A DNA stretch of 64,000 nt from Marinomonas mediterranea MMB-1 (lineage in GTDB: Bacteria; Pseudomonadota; Gammaproteobacteria; Pseudomonadales; Marinomonadaceae), in assembly GCF_000192865.1 (NCBI RefSeq), contig NC_015276.1, positions 2,046,001-2,110,000 of the forward strand, in the 5' to 3' direction. The notes beneath the pieces were generated by a model, which had not been told where the DNA came from, did no database searches, and worked only from the letters and a program-made list of their open reading frames with translations. Shown here piece after piece: positions 36,249 to 45,056 of this stretch. Made by a program: the position numbers and the translations under genes. How positions within the stretch are numbered: position 1 is the first letter of the stretch; every line of letters begins with the position of its first letter.

Positions 36249-37280
36249 ATGGCTGAAAGCACAGACAGGATGGCTTTATCAACTGACATTGGAGAGCTTG
36301 GTGTTCCCCAGATAAAGCGTATATGGTCCTCAGTGAATGGGTTTAAACAAGGACAAGATGGCGACAGACGAGCTGAACATGAGTTAGATTGTGCAATATA
36401 CAATGCGCTAGGAATCAGTGTTCAGCAGGTGCTAAGCTATTTATACACCCAAAATGCTTCGTTCGAAGAGTTCGAGCGTTGGATTGTAGAGTTGGCTGGT
36501 CTGCCAAAACCACTCACTGTTAATCGTCTTCAAACCGCGTTCGGTTTAACTCAGCCAAATCCAGAAATAGCGCGTTATTTGCAGCGTGTCGATCAATACC
36601 CGCCAGTGTTGAGTAACGAAGATCTTTTATTTTGGGAAGAACATGGCTATGTCATCCTTAAACAAGCCGTCCCTATCGAGCACGCTAAGCAAGCCGAAAA
36701 TGTAATTTGGGAGTTGATTAATGGGACCCCTTCAGATCCTGCTTCTTGGTATTCGACGCAGGCGCCAGAACGTCATGGCATCATGATTGAAGAGATTCAG
36801 AATAAGGTATTTGATCAAAATCGTTACAGCTTAAAAATCCATAAAGCCTTTGCTCAGCTTTGGGGAACAAGTGATCTTTGGGTGTCGCATGATCGGTGCG
36901 GCTTTAATCCACCTCAGACCGCGGCGCACCTTTTTCCTGGGCCCGATCTTCACTGGGATTTGGACTTTAGCCGACCTTTGATGTTCTCAACGCAAGGCAT
37001 TCTCTATTTAACTGATACTGAGCCTGAGCAAGGGGCGTTGACACTCGTCCCAGGTTTTCATAAACATCTCGAAAAGTGGCTTGCTGAGCTTGATCAGAAC
37101 TCGGACCCGCAGAAACAAGACTTACATGCTTTGGGCTCCAAACCAATAGGAGCAGAAGCCGGAGATTTGATAATCTGGCATTCGTATCTGCCGCATGGAA
37201 GTCGCCCAAATCAGGGTGATGCACCAAGAATAGTGCAATACATTAACATGGTTCCATGTTGCCCTCGGCTCACTGAATAA
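36249..37280 (+). CDS. Phytanoyl-CoA dioxygenase (PhyH) family oxygenase
   Basis: 343 aa. The PhyH fold begins near residue 125 with EEHGYVILKQAVP. Iron ligands are in LHWDLDFS (H-x-D) and LPHGSRP (His); 2-oxoglutarate is probably bound by the Arg in APRIVQY. The first ~120 residues are helical and not assigned. The family hydroxylates many small molecules (ectoine, mitomycin precursors, phytanoyl-CoA), so substrate is open. I place the start at 36249 (GGAG upstream); the frame is open back to 36186 inside the AraC gene. Confidence 0.88.
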   Translation: MAESTDRMALSTDIGELGVPQIKRIWSSVNGFKQGQDGDRRAEHELDCAIYNALGISVQQVLSYLYTQNASFEEFERWIVELAGLPKPLTVNRLQTAFGLTQPNPEIARYLQRVDQYPPVLSNEDLLFWEEHGYVILKQAVPIEHAKQAENVIWELINGTPSDPASWYSTQAPERHGIMIEEIQNKVFDQNRYSLKIHKAFAQLWGTSDLWVSHDRCGFNPPQTAAHLFPGPDLHWDLDFSRPLMFSTQGILYLTDTEPEQGALTLVPGFHKHLEKWLAELDQNSDPQKQDLHALGSKPIGAEAGDLIIWHSYLPHGSRPNQGDAPRIVQYINMVPCCPRLTE

Positions 37281-37287
37281 TGCTAAA

Positions 37288-37854
37288 TTAAGATGAAGAC
37301 GTTGAGTCTTGATAGGCTAAGAAAGTCTCCGCTCTGTCCCAAAACAGGTTCAACTGTTCGACAATCATTTTGTCGCTGAGCATCTGTTCCAAGTTGTATT
37401 CGATGTTTACAAGCGGGCTTTCATGCGAGGCTTTTAAGCTGCACTCTTCAATGATTGAAAAACCCATTGTGCGGATGACTTCATACATATGTTCTTGAGC
37501 ATGAGTTGCCCTGACAGATATGTTGGGTAATGCTATTGGGCGATCTATTAGTAGATAGCTCGAAACTAGCCAGTCTAATGCATTCTTCATCACGCCAGAG
37601 ACGCCGTGAGCGTATTCAGGGCTGCACAATACGATTAAATCAGCGGGTTCTAAAAATGCCTTCCAGCGCGAAACTGAACTTGGCGGATTTTCGTCCTTGT
37701 CTACATTAAAGGGGGGAATAGATTCTAAATCGTTAAATATGTGAAACTCAACGTTGTCGGGCGCTGTGGCCTTAAGAGCATTCAAATACAGAGTATTTAG
37801 CGAAGCGGTGCGGAGGCTGCCTGACACTGCTGAGATTGTATAAATCCTACTCAT
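37288..37854 (-). CDS. NADPH-dependent FMN reductase-like flavoprotein
   Basis: 188 aa of the NADPH-dependent FMN reductase/ArsH-type flavodoxin fold. The FMN phosphate loop is ISAVSGSLRTASLNT; the second loop is VLCSPEYAHGVSGVMKNALDWL. Likely cytoplasmic and dimeric. It reduces FMN or quinones with NAD(P)H; exact role unknown. Convergent with the PhyH gene, 7 nt apart. Start at 37854 is preferred to an open frame extending 16 codons upstream. Confidence 0.9.
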   Translation of the reverse strand: MSRIYTISAVSGSLRTASLNTLYLNALKATAPDNVEFHIFNDLESIPPFNVDKDENPPSSVSRWKAFLEPADLIVLCSPEYAHGVSGVMKNALDWLVSSYLLIDRPIALPNISVRATHAQEHMYEVIRTMGFSIIEECSLKASHESPLVNIEYNLEQMLSDKMIVEQLNLFWDRAETFLAYQDSTSSS

Positions 37855-38081
37855 TTTTCTTTTACTTCCATTGTTTGGTTTGTCCTTATGATGGAAACTC
37901 AATACGTGTAAACAAAGTTTCCAGTTAGTATGGTCTTGTTTAATTACATTACCTTCTTAGCTAAATCACTACCATAGAAAATTAATGCGTCAGCGTCAGA
38001 TTAGTGCTTTCCGACAAACCTAAACACACGGTTATTTCTTTTCGCTTTACACTCAGATTGCAATTTGTTTATATAAAAAAA

Positions 38082-38171
38082 CTTGTCGGAGTGCCATTTG
38101 GCTGAGATCGCATAATTAAATGCGGGATCCGCGGAACCTGATCAGGCTTAACCACCTGCGTAGGGAACAAG
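38082..38171 (+). promoter_or_regulatory. TPP riboswitch (THI element)
   Basis: The ends CTTGTC and GGGAACAAG pair as P1. The conserved CTGAGA, then GGAACCTGATC and CCTGCGTAGGGAA are present in correct order. It precedes thiC by about 200 nt, as expected for thiamine pyrophosphate control of a thi operon. High TPP should repress. Confidence 0.96.
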
Positions 38172-38290
38172 AAAATTTACTTTCTTTATTCTGCAGCAAA
38201 TGTATTTCTGATGATTTTACGAGTGTATTTGCTGTGAGATGTCTCTCAGACTGCTAACGAGTACTGCGCTTTTAAATTCATCGAATACTG

Positions 38291-38331
38291 TTACCTAACG
38301 CATATGAGTACGCTCATATTTTGATAGGTAA
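38291..38331 (+). promoter_or_regulatory. Hairpin in thiC leader, probable expression platform
   Basis: TTACCTA and TAGGTAA form the outer stem; ATATGAG/CTCATAT form the inner stem with TACG loop. It lies 40 nt before thiC and has no T-run, which suggests control of translation rather than of termination. Confidence 0.5.
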
Positions 38332-38370
38332 TCTCCTGACAAGCATTTTCTAAGTTTAATAATATGGATA

Positions 38371-40326
38371 ATGCTCATGTCGAACAAAATTACAAAACAA
38401 ACTCGCGAACAAAGCCGTTTAGAGGCAAAGGAATTTATTGAGTCTCTACAGGCGAAACCGTGTCCCGCTTCAGAGCGTGTTTACATCGAAGGCAGCGACG
38501 CTTCGATTCAAGTTCCGATGCGCAAAATCAATCTAACCGATACGCCTATTGGGTCAGATCCAGATAATTTAACCTTTGAGCCGAACGAAGCTATTTACGT
38601 CTATGATTGCTCAGGTCCTTATTCAGACCCACAAGAAAGTATCGACGTGCATAAGGGAATTCGTACCCCACGTTCCAAGTGGATCGAAGACCGAAATGAT
38701 ACGGAAACATTGGTAAACGTCAGTTCTGAATTTGCTCAACAGCGTTTGATGAACGAAAAATTAGACGAATTAAGATTCAAGGAACTGCCAAAAGTTCGCA
38801 GAGCCAAAAATGGCAAATGTGTCTCTCAAATGCACTACGCTAAGCAAGGTATTGTTACGCCAGAGATGGAATACATTGCGATCCGAGAGAATCAAAATCG
38901 CGAAGCCATTAAAAGTGAGTTGTTGCAGAAACAGCATCTAGGTCAAAGTTTCGGTGCAAATCTTCAAACAGAAATAACGCCAGAGTTTGTTCGTCAAGAA
39001 GTTGCGGCAGGCCGCGCTATTATTCCCGCTAATATTAACCACCCTGAAACAGAACCTATGATTATAGGTCGAAATTTCTTGGTGAAGGTCAATGCCAACA
39101 TTGGTAACTCTGCGGTGACGTCTTCGATAGAAGAAGAAGTTGAAAAGCTAGTTTGGTCAACACGTTGGGGTGCTGACACCGTCATGGATTTGTCTACGGG
39201 TAAGAATATTCATGAAACGCGTGAATGGATTTTGCGTAACTCGCCTGTACCTATTGGTACTGTGCCAATTTATCAAGCACTTGAAAAAGTAAATGGGGTT
39301 GCCGAAGACCTAAACTGGGACGTGTTTAAAGACACCTTGATTGAGCAAGCTGAGCAGGGCGTCGATTATTTCACGATTCACTGTGGCGTGCTTTTACGTT
39401 ATGTGCCTATGACCGCGAAACGCTTAACTGGCATCGTGTCTCGTGGCGGTTCAATCATGGCGAAGTGGTGTTTAGCGCATCACACTGAAAACTTTTTATA
39501 TACGCGATTCCGTGAAATCTGTGAAATCTGTGCCGCGTACGATGTGTCCCTGTCGCTAGGCGATGGTCTTCGCCCAGGTTCTATTATGGATGCGAACGAC
39601 GAAGCGCAGCTGTCTGAATTGTTGACGCTTGGTGAGTTAACCAAAGTCGCTTGGGAATACGATGTTCAGGTCATGATTGAAGGGCCTGGGCATGTGCCAA
39701 TGCAGCTTATCAAGGAGAATATGGATCTTCAGCTAGAGCATTGTCATGAAGCGCCGTTTTATACATTAGGGCCATTGACACAAGACATTGCGCCCGGCTA
39801 CGACCACTTCACGTCAGGTATCGGTGCGGCTCAAATCGGCTGGTATGGTTGTGCCATGCTATGTTACGTGACACCAAAAGAACATCTTGGCCTACCAAAT
39901 AAAGAAGATGTAAAAGAAGGATTGATTACCTATAAGATTGCCGCTCATGCTGCTGATTTGGCAAAAGGGCATCCCGGTGCGCAGATTCGCGATAATGCCT
40001 TGTCAAAAGCGCGTTTTGAGTTCCGCTGGGAAGATCAATTCAACCTGTCTCTTGATCCTGAAACAGCACGTTCATTTCACGATGAAACTCTTCCTCAAGC
40101 GTCAGGAAAAGTCGCGCATTTTTGCTCAATGTGTGGCCCGAAATTCTGTTCGATGAAAATTACTCAGGAAGTTCGAGACTACGCCAAAGGGTTAGAGGAG
40201 TCCAATGCTCAAAACGCTGACCGTATTGACGCGATCAATGTGGAGCAAGGTATGCAGGAGATGTCTGAGCAGTTTAAAGAATTAGGAAGCGACGTTTATT
40301 TAACCACCGACAAACTTGAAAGTTAA
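38371..40326 (+). CDS. thiC: Phosphomethylpyrimidine synthase ThiC
   Basis: 651 aa; radical SAM enzyme converting aminoimidazole ribotide to HMP-P, the pyrimidine moiety of thiamine. The C-terminal iron-sulfur motif is C-SMC-GPKFC (CxxC-x4-C). Other conserved segments: LTIHCGVLLRYVPMTAKR-like region, MIEGPGHVPM, GYDHFTSGIGAAQIGW. ATG at 38371 or 38377 could start; ribosome site is weak, perhaps because the leader controls initiation. First gene of the thi operon. Confidence 0.97.
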   Translation: MLMSNKITKQTREQSRLEAKEFIESLQAKPCPASERVYIEGSDASIQVPMRKINLTDTPIGSDPDNLTFEPNEAIYVYDCSGPYSDPQESIDVHKGIRTPRSKWIEDRNDTETLVNVSSEFAQQRLMNEKLDELRFKELPKVRRAKNGKCVSQMHYAKQGIVTPEMEYIAIRENQNREAIKSELLQKQHLGQSFGANLQTEITPEFVRQEVAAGRAIIPANINHPETEPMIIGRNFLVKVNANIGNSAVTSSIEEEVEKLVWSTRWGADTVMDLSTGKNIHETREWILRNSPVPIGTVPIYQALEKVNGVAEDLNWDVFKDTLIEQAEQGVDYFTIHCGVLLRYVPMTAKRLTGIVSRGGSIMAKWCLAHHTENFLYTRFREICEICAAYDVSLSLGDGLRPGSIMDANDEAQLSELLTLGELTKVAWEYDVQVMIEGPGHVPMQLIKENMDLQLEHCHEAPFYTLGPLTQDIAPGYDHFTSGIGAAQIGWYGCAMLCYVTPKEHLGLPNKEDVKEGLITYKIAAHAADLAKGHPGAQIRDNALSKARFEFRWEDQFNLSLDPETARSFHDETLPQASGKVAHFCSMCGPKFCSMKITQEVRDYAKGLEESNAQNADRIDAINVEQGMQEMSEQFKELGSDVYLTTDKLES

Positions 40327-40371
40327 CGCCTCAATAGTGCGTATTTAAAAGCGAATGTCAAAAGGTTGGTT

Positions 40372-41994
40372 ATGAAAAACGTTGAAAAAGAGAAGGCTGG
40401 CGGCGTTGCCGTCAGCGCTAGCAGAATGCCTGTCGTTTGGTGTGTCGGCGGGTCTGATTCGTCGGCTCATGCTGGATTACAGGCGGATTTAAGAACAGGG
40501 CAAGATCTGGGGTGTCACGTACAAACGATCGTGACCTCGGTTACAGCGCAAAACTCAAAGCAAGTGGATTTAGTCGAGCCCGTCAGTTTAGAGGTGTTTA
40601 ATCAGCAGTGGATAACGTTATTGGATGACGTTATCCCCGATGCGATAAAAGTGAGTTTGTTACCGACAGAGAATTTGATTAGCGAGTGCGGTCATTGGTT
40701 AAGGGCGGTTCGAGAGAAATTTCCGACGGTGCCAGTGATCTTTGATCCTGTTATGGCGGCCAGTACCAATAAGGGTAATCAGCTTCAAGAATCTGGAGTA
40801 GTCGGTGCATTGCTACGGGAAATTTTCCCTAATGTGACTTTGGTGACACCCAATTTACATGAAGCCGAAGTGTTGCTAGGTAATACTGTTAATTCCACCT
40901 CGCCAAGTGAATTATATGCACGTGTTTCGCCTTGGTTAAAAGACTTTAATACACAGTGGTTTGTGAAAGGAGGTCACGACAAAACACAGGATGTCAGTTG
41001 CGACTGGCTTTTATCGAATGAGCAGCAGGCCATTGGTTTTAGCGCGCCAAGGTTAACTGCGCACAATGACCGAGGCACGGGTTGCACACTATCGACGGCA
41101 ATTGCCAGTTTTATGGCCCACGGTTATGAGTTGCTGGATGCCTTAACGCTTGCCAAAGCGTATATTAGTGAAGCGCTAAGTCTTGGCGTCGAGATTGGGG
41201 CGGGGGCTGGACCACTGGGGCCACCGAGTTGGCCATCGACGCTTTCGTATTTTCCTACGATTTGTTCTAGCGTGTCATCTCTTAAAACCCGCGTTGCAAT
41301 GGAAGATGAGTTTGCACTGGTTCAAACCTCAAAAATGTCACTGTACCCTGTATTGGATTCGATTGAATGGTTAGAACGCACACTTAAACAAGGCGTGAAA
41401 ACCGCACAACTGCGCATAAAAAACCCTAATGATCCTGATCTAGACGAGCATATTCGTCAAGCCATTGCGTTGGGTCGTGCTTATGACGCGCAAGTGTTTA
41501 TTAATGACTATTGGGAAAAAGCCATCGAGTATGGCGCGTTTGGCGTTCATTTAGGTCAAGAAGATCTAGAAATCGCCGATTTGCAACAGATCAAAGAAGC
41601 AGGTTTACGCTTGGGTATCAGTACCCACGGTTACTTTGAAATCGCAAAAGTGCTTTCTATTAAGCCGAGTTATGTCGCCTTAGGGCATATCTTTCCAACT
41701 CAAACAAAAGACATGCCTTCGTCACCTCAAGGAACGAAACGCCTTAAAAGGTACGTAGCGCTTCTGAAAGGTCATTATTCGACGGTTGCCATTGGTGGAA
41801 TCAGTGAAAGTCGAGTAGCAGCAGTAAAGCAAACGGGCGTCGATTCTATAGCACTAGTGACGGCCATTACACTCTCGCCTGAACCGGAGCTTGCAATAAA
41901 GCGGATTCTTTTGGCTTGTAAAAAGCCTTCTGACCATGAGTCGACTTCTAGCACAGCGTCTGTAATAGACAGCGCGAAGCAGGAGGAGGGGTAG
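40372..41994 (+). CDS. thiDE: Bifunctional HMP-P kinase/thiamine-phosphate synthase (ThiD-ThiE fusion)
   Basis: 541 aa. N-terminal ~270 residues are ThiD: GGSDSSAHAGLQADLRT (slightly divergent from GSDPSGGAG), IFDPVMAAS, TPNLHEAEVLL and the DRGTGCTLS anion hole. C-terminal ~200 residues are ThiE: TAQLRIK, FINDYWEKAIEYGAFGVHLG, ALGHIFPTQTK and VAIGGIS. It phosphorylates HMP-P to HMP-PP and couples it to the thiazole. Start at 40372 with AAAGG, rather than TTG 40366. Fusion saves diffusion of the intermediate. Confidence 0.95.
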   Translation: MKNVEKEKAGGVAVSASRMPVVWCVGGSDSSAHAGLQADLRTGQDLGCHVQTIVTSVTAQNSKQVDLVEPVSLEVFNQQWITLLDDVIPDAIKVSLLPTENLISECGHWLRAVREKFPTVPVIFDPVMAASTNKGNQLQESGVVGALLREIFPNVTLVTPNLHEAEVLLGNTVNSTSPSELYARVSPWLKDFNTQWFVKGGHDKTQDVSCDWLLSNEQQAIGFSAPRLTAHNDRGTGCTLSTAIASFMAHGYELLDALTLAKAYISEALSLGVEIGAGAGPLGPPSWPSTLSYFPTICSSVSSLKTRVAMEDEFALVQTSKMSLYPVLDSIEWLERTLKQGVKTAQLRIKNPNDPDLDEHIRQAIALGRAYDAQVFINDYWEKAIEYGAFGVHLGQEDLEIADLQQIKEAGLRLGISTHGYFEIAKVLSIKPSYVALGHIFPTQTKDMPSSPQGTKRLKRYVALLKGHYSTVAIGGISESRVAAVKQTGVDSIALVTAITLSPEPELAIKRILLACKKPSDHESTSSTASVIDSAKQEEG

Positions 41995-41997
41995 CGT

Positions 41998-42198
41998 ATG
42001 GAAAAGTCGTTATTAATAAACGGTGATTCAGTGCTAAGCCAAGCAACGACGATTCGTGAGTTGATTGATGAGCTTGACTTAGGTCGTCATATTGCAGTGG
42101 CTGTAAACGGTCATGTTGTTCCAAAAAGCCAGTGGGATAAGACCGACATTCAAGATGGAATGAGTCTGGATTTATTTGAATCGATTGCAGGAGGGTAA
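41998..42198 (+). CDS. thiS: Sulfur carrier protein ThiS
   Basis: 66 aa, ubiquitin-like. Ends in the required Gly-Gly (ESIAGG). VAVNGHVVPKSQW is the family core. Thiocarboxylated at its C-terminus, it donates sulfur to ThiG. Strong ribosome site GGAGGAGG. The next gene begins 4 nt later, so thiS and thiG are tightly coupled. thiF, needed to adenylate ThiS, is not in this cluster. Confidence 0.95.
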   Translation: MEKSLLINGDSVLSQATTIRELIDELDLGRHIAVAVNGHVVPKSQWDKTDIQDGMSLDLFESIAGG

Positions 42199-42202
42199 AA
42201 AG

Positions 42203-43030
42203 ATGACATCAAACAGAAATAATCTAAATGGCACTCAGCTTGATAGTCTGCAAACAAGGTCGTTGTCCATAGCGGGGCATGAGTTTGGTTCACGACTGTT
42301 TACTGGAACAGGTAAATACGCAAGCTCGGCGCATATGATGTCGTCTATCGCTGCCAGCGGTAGCGAATTAACGACACTGGCGCTTAGGCGGATGGATTTA
42401 AAAAATCGTTCAGACAACATATTAGAACCCCTGCAAAGAAGCGGTATCAAGCTGCTACCCAATACCTCTGGCGCGCGAACGGCTAAAGAAGCGGTTTATG
42501 CCGCGCAGCTGTCTAGTGAGTTGTTGGATACAAATTGGGTGAAGCTGGAAATACACCCAGATCCACGGTATTTAATGCCTGATCCGATCGAAACACTCAC
42601 GGCAGCCGAAGAGTTAGTGCGTTTAGGCTTTGTTGTGATGCCATACATTCATGCTGATCCGGTACTTTGTAAACGGCTGGAAGAGGTGGGATGTCAGTGC
42701 GTGATGCCATTAGGCGCCCCGATTGGTTCTAACCAAGGGTTGGCCAGCAAGCGATTTTTGGAGATCATTATTAAACAGACTAATGTTCCTGTGATCGTAG
42801 ACGCAGGAATAGGCGCACCGTCTCACGCAGCACAAGCGATGGAAATGGGTGCGGACGCGGTGTTGGTAAACACAGCGATGGCGGTGTCTCCAAACCCTGA
42901 AAATATGGGCGCAGCATTTAAACTGGCGGTTCAGGCAGGACGCCTAGCCTACGAGGCAGGCCTAGGTCGACAGTCAAATGAGGCAAGCGCCTCGAGTCCA
43001 TTGACAAATTTCTTGGACACGTTGTCATGA
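42203..43030 (+). CDS. thiG: Thiazole synthase ThiG
   Basis: 275 aa. Core features: SRLFTGTGKYAS, VKLEIHPDPRYLMPDPIET with the catalytic Lys, LGAPIGSNQGLAS, VIVDAGIGAPSHAAQAMEMGADAVLVNTA. Makes the thiazole phosphate from DXP, ThiS-thiocarboxylate and dehydroglycine. Start at 42203 is set by AGGAGGG; an upstream in-frame codon lies inside thiS. ATGA overlap with thiH. Confidence 0.96.
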   Translation: MTSNRNNLNGTQLDSLQTRSLSIAGHEFGSRLFTGTGKYASSAHMMSSIAASGSELTTLALRRMDLKNRSDNILEPLQRSGIKLLPNTSGARTAKEAVYAAQLSSELLDTNWVKLEIHPDPRYLMPDPIETLTAAEELVRLGFVVMPYIHADPVLCKRLEEVGCQCVMPLGAPIGSNQGLASKRFLEIIIKQTNVPVIVDAGIGAPSHAAQAMEMGADAVLVNTAMAVSPNPENMGAAFKLAVQAGRLAYEAGLGRQSNEASASSPLTNFLDTLS

Positions 43031-44229
43031 ATACGCCTCAATCCACCGATCACTCGTCACCAAAAAAAGTCACTAAGCAACGTATCAGGCTGTTGGAGCA
43101 AAGCGCTGCGGTGAGTGGGCAATTTAGTGATGTGCTTGAAAACCATTTGAACTGGGAAGAGTTTGGATCTTGGTGTAAGAATGCGACAACACGAGATGTT
43201 GAACAGGCGCTGGCGAGTAGAAAAAAAACATTGTTTGATTTCGCTGCGCTGATCTCTGAGGCGGCGAAACCCTATCTAATGGAGATGATTACTCAAAGTG
43301 AACGGCTCACGATGCAGCGATTTGGCAATACGGTCAGCTTGTTTGCACCGCTGTACCTGTCTAATACGTGCGCAAACGAATGTACCTATTGCGGCTTTTC
43401 CATGAGTAATGCGATTAAACGTTTAACCTTAAGCGCCGAGCAAATTGATTGTGAAATTGCGGCGATTAAGTCCAAAGGCTTTGATTCGATTTTGCTTGTT
43501 ACAGGCGAGACGAATAAGGTTTCAATGCCCTATTTTGAGAAGGTTTTGCCGCAATTCAAACCTGCCTTTAGTCAGTTATCAATGGAAGTTCAGCCGTTGG
43601 AATCCAGTGATTATAAGCGGTTGCAAAGTTTGGGATTGGATGCCGTTTTGGTATATCAAGAAACTTACCGCCGACAAACGTATTTAGAGCACCATCTTCG
43701 TGGCAATAAGTCCAATTTTAATTATCGACTCGACGCGCCTGATCGCATTGGTCAAGCAGGTATTCACAAAATTGGGTTGGGCGTTCTATTGGGGTTGGAT
43801 GATTGGCGAATCGACTCAGTGATGATGGCGGCGCATCTACGTCATTTGCAGAAGCGTTACTGGCGTTCACGTTTTAGCGTGGCTTTCCCTAGAATACGTC
43901 CCTGTGAAGGAGGGATTCAGCCTAAATCTGTGATTTCTGATAAAGAGCTGATACAGCTCATGACGGCATGGCGGTTGTTTGATGCAGATGTTGAAATGAG
44001 CTTATCTACGCGAGAGTCTGCCGAGTTTCGAAAGCATGCCATTCGCTTTGGTGTAACGACGATGAGCGCAGAGTCAAAGACTCAGCCAGGAGGGTACGCC
44101 GAAGACGCAAAAGAAGCTCTGGAACAATTCGAAATCAGCGATGATCGATCTGTTTACGATGTTTCTAACATGATTCGTCAGCAAGGTAGGGAAGTGGTCT
44201 GGAAGGATTGGGACCCAGCGTTGCGGTGA
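43027..44229 (+). CDS. thiH: 2-iminoacetate synthase ThiH (tyrosine lyase)
   Basis: 400 aa. Radical SAM cluster motif CANECTYCGF (CxxxCxxC) near residue 117. Other features: LEVQPLESSDYK-like MEVQPLES, QETYRRQTY, HKIGLGVLLGLDDW and SFPRIRP-like AFPRIRPCEGG. It cleaves tyrosine to dehydroglycine for ThiG, the anaerobe-compatible alternative to ThiO. The protein is slightly longer than E. coli ThiH (377). Overlaps thiG by 4 nt. Confidence 0.96.
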   Translation: MNTPQSTDHSSPKKVTKQRIRLLEQSAAVSGQFSDVLENHLNWEEFGSWCKNATTRDVEQALASRKKTLFDFAALISEAAKPYLMEMITQSERLTMQRFGNTVSLFAPLYLSNTCANECTYCGFSMSNAIKRLTLSAEQIDCEIAAIKSKGFDSILLVTGETNKVSMPYFEKVLPQFKPAFSQLSMEVQPLESSDYKRLQSLGLDAVLVYQETYRRQTYLEHHLRGNKSNFNYRLDAPDRIGQAGIHKIGLGVLLGLDDWRIDSVMMAAHLRHLQKRYWRSRFSVAFPRIRPCEGGIQPKSVISDKELIQLMTAWRLFDADVEMSLSTRESAEFRKHAIRFGVTTMSAESKTQPGGYAEDAKEALEQFEISDDRSVYDVSNMIRQQGREVVWKDWDPALR

Positions 44230-44356
44230 TATCGCTTAAAGGTGGTTATCGAACAGTTAAAGGCGCCTTTACACTGCATTTTCTTATGGCTGACACACAA
44301 TCACACTCGATTGCTCATAATAAGATCATCCATTGGCGATGATAAAGGAGATGAGG

Positions 44357-44935
44357 ATGATGAGGATAAAAGTGAGTGGTTTGCTTAGCCGAGCGAGTTT
44401 GGTTGCGTTATGTATCACTGGCGCTGGTTCATATGCAATGGCGGGGGCCGGTATGAAAGGCCCTCATCCAGAGCATGCTAGGTTAATGCCTCCCCCATTG
44501 ATGGACGGTATGTTTTTCGATGGCATGCGCAAAGGTGAAATGCCGGATATGGCTAAAGTAGAAGGGACGTTGGCGCGCCTTTCTAAAGAGTTGGAGTTAG
44601 ATAGCGAAACCCGTATCAAAGTATTTACTGTCTTGGAGAAAGGCAATGAGGAAATCAAATCGCTTGAAAAGCAACTGGTTTCTCTCGAAAGACAAATGCA
44701 TAGGCTTACGCCAAGTGACGAAAAATACTTAGAAAAAGTGGGTGAAAGTGCTGCTAAACAAGCTGACTTAGTGAAAGACCTGATTAAAGTGAAAGCGAAG
44801 AATAAGGCCGCTTTATTTGCTGTTCTGAGCTCAGAGCAACAAACCGCTTATCTTGAGTTGTCTGAAAGAAGGCCGCATCGAATTGGACCTAAAAAAAGAC
44901 TGCCGTTCGAAGAACCTAAAAAGAAGCCTCTCTAG
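44357..44935 (+). CDS. Spy/CpxP-like periplasmic protein
   Basis: 192 aa. Signal peptide (SRASLVALCITGAGSYAMAG). The mature region is helical with Met/Pro-rich start and a central LSKELELDSETRIKVF... plus LTPSDEKYLEKVGESAAKQA, resembling the Spy/CpxP fold; the LTxxQ motif is degenerate (LSSEQQTAYLEL). Such proteins are envelope-stress chaperones or metal sensors (CnrX-type). No two-component genes adjoin it. Start at 44357 has AAGGAG at 6 nt; several in-frame ATGs nearby. Confidence 0.7.
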   Translation: MMRIKVSGLLSRASLVALCITGAGSYAMAGAGMKGPHPEHARLMPPPLMDGMFFDGMRKGEMPDMAKVEGTLARLSKELELDSETRIKVFTVLEKGNEEIKSLEKQLVSLERQMHRLTPSDEKYLEKVGESAAKQADLVKDLIKVKAKNKAALFAVLSSEQQTAYLELSERRPHRIGPKKRLPFEEPKKKPL

Positions 44936-44979
44936 GGTATTTCTTTACTAAGTGTTTCAGGCTCTGAGTTGAAAACTAA

Positions 44980-45011
44980 AAGGCCCCATAACTCTTTATG
45001 GGGCCTTTTTT
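44980..45011. terminator. Bidirectional Rho-independent terminator
   Basis: AAGGCCCCATAA and TTATGGGGCCTT form a 12-bp stem with four-base loop, followed by T-run on the plus strand; A-rich bases on the left make it usable for aroA on the minus strand. Confidence 0.92.
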
Positions 45012-45056
45012 ATTCGATTTTTTGCGCTAGTTTAGGTGACGTTTTTCAACGTTCTA

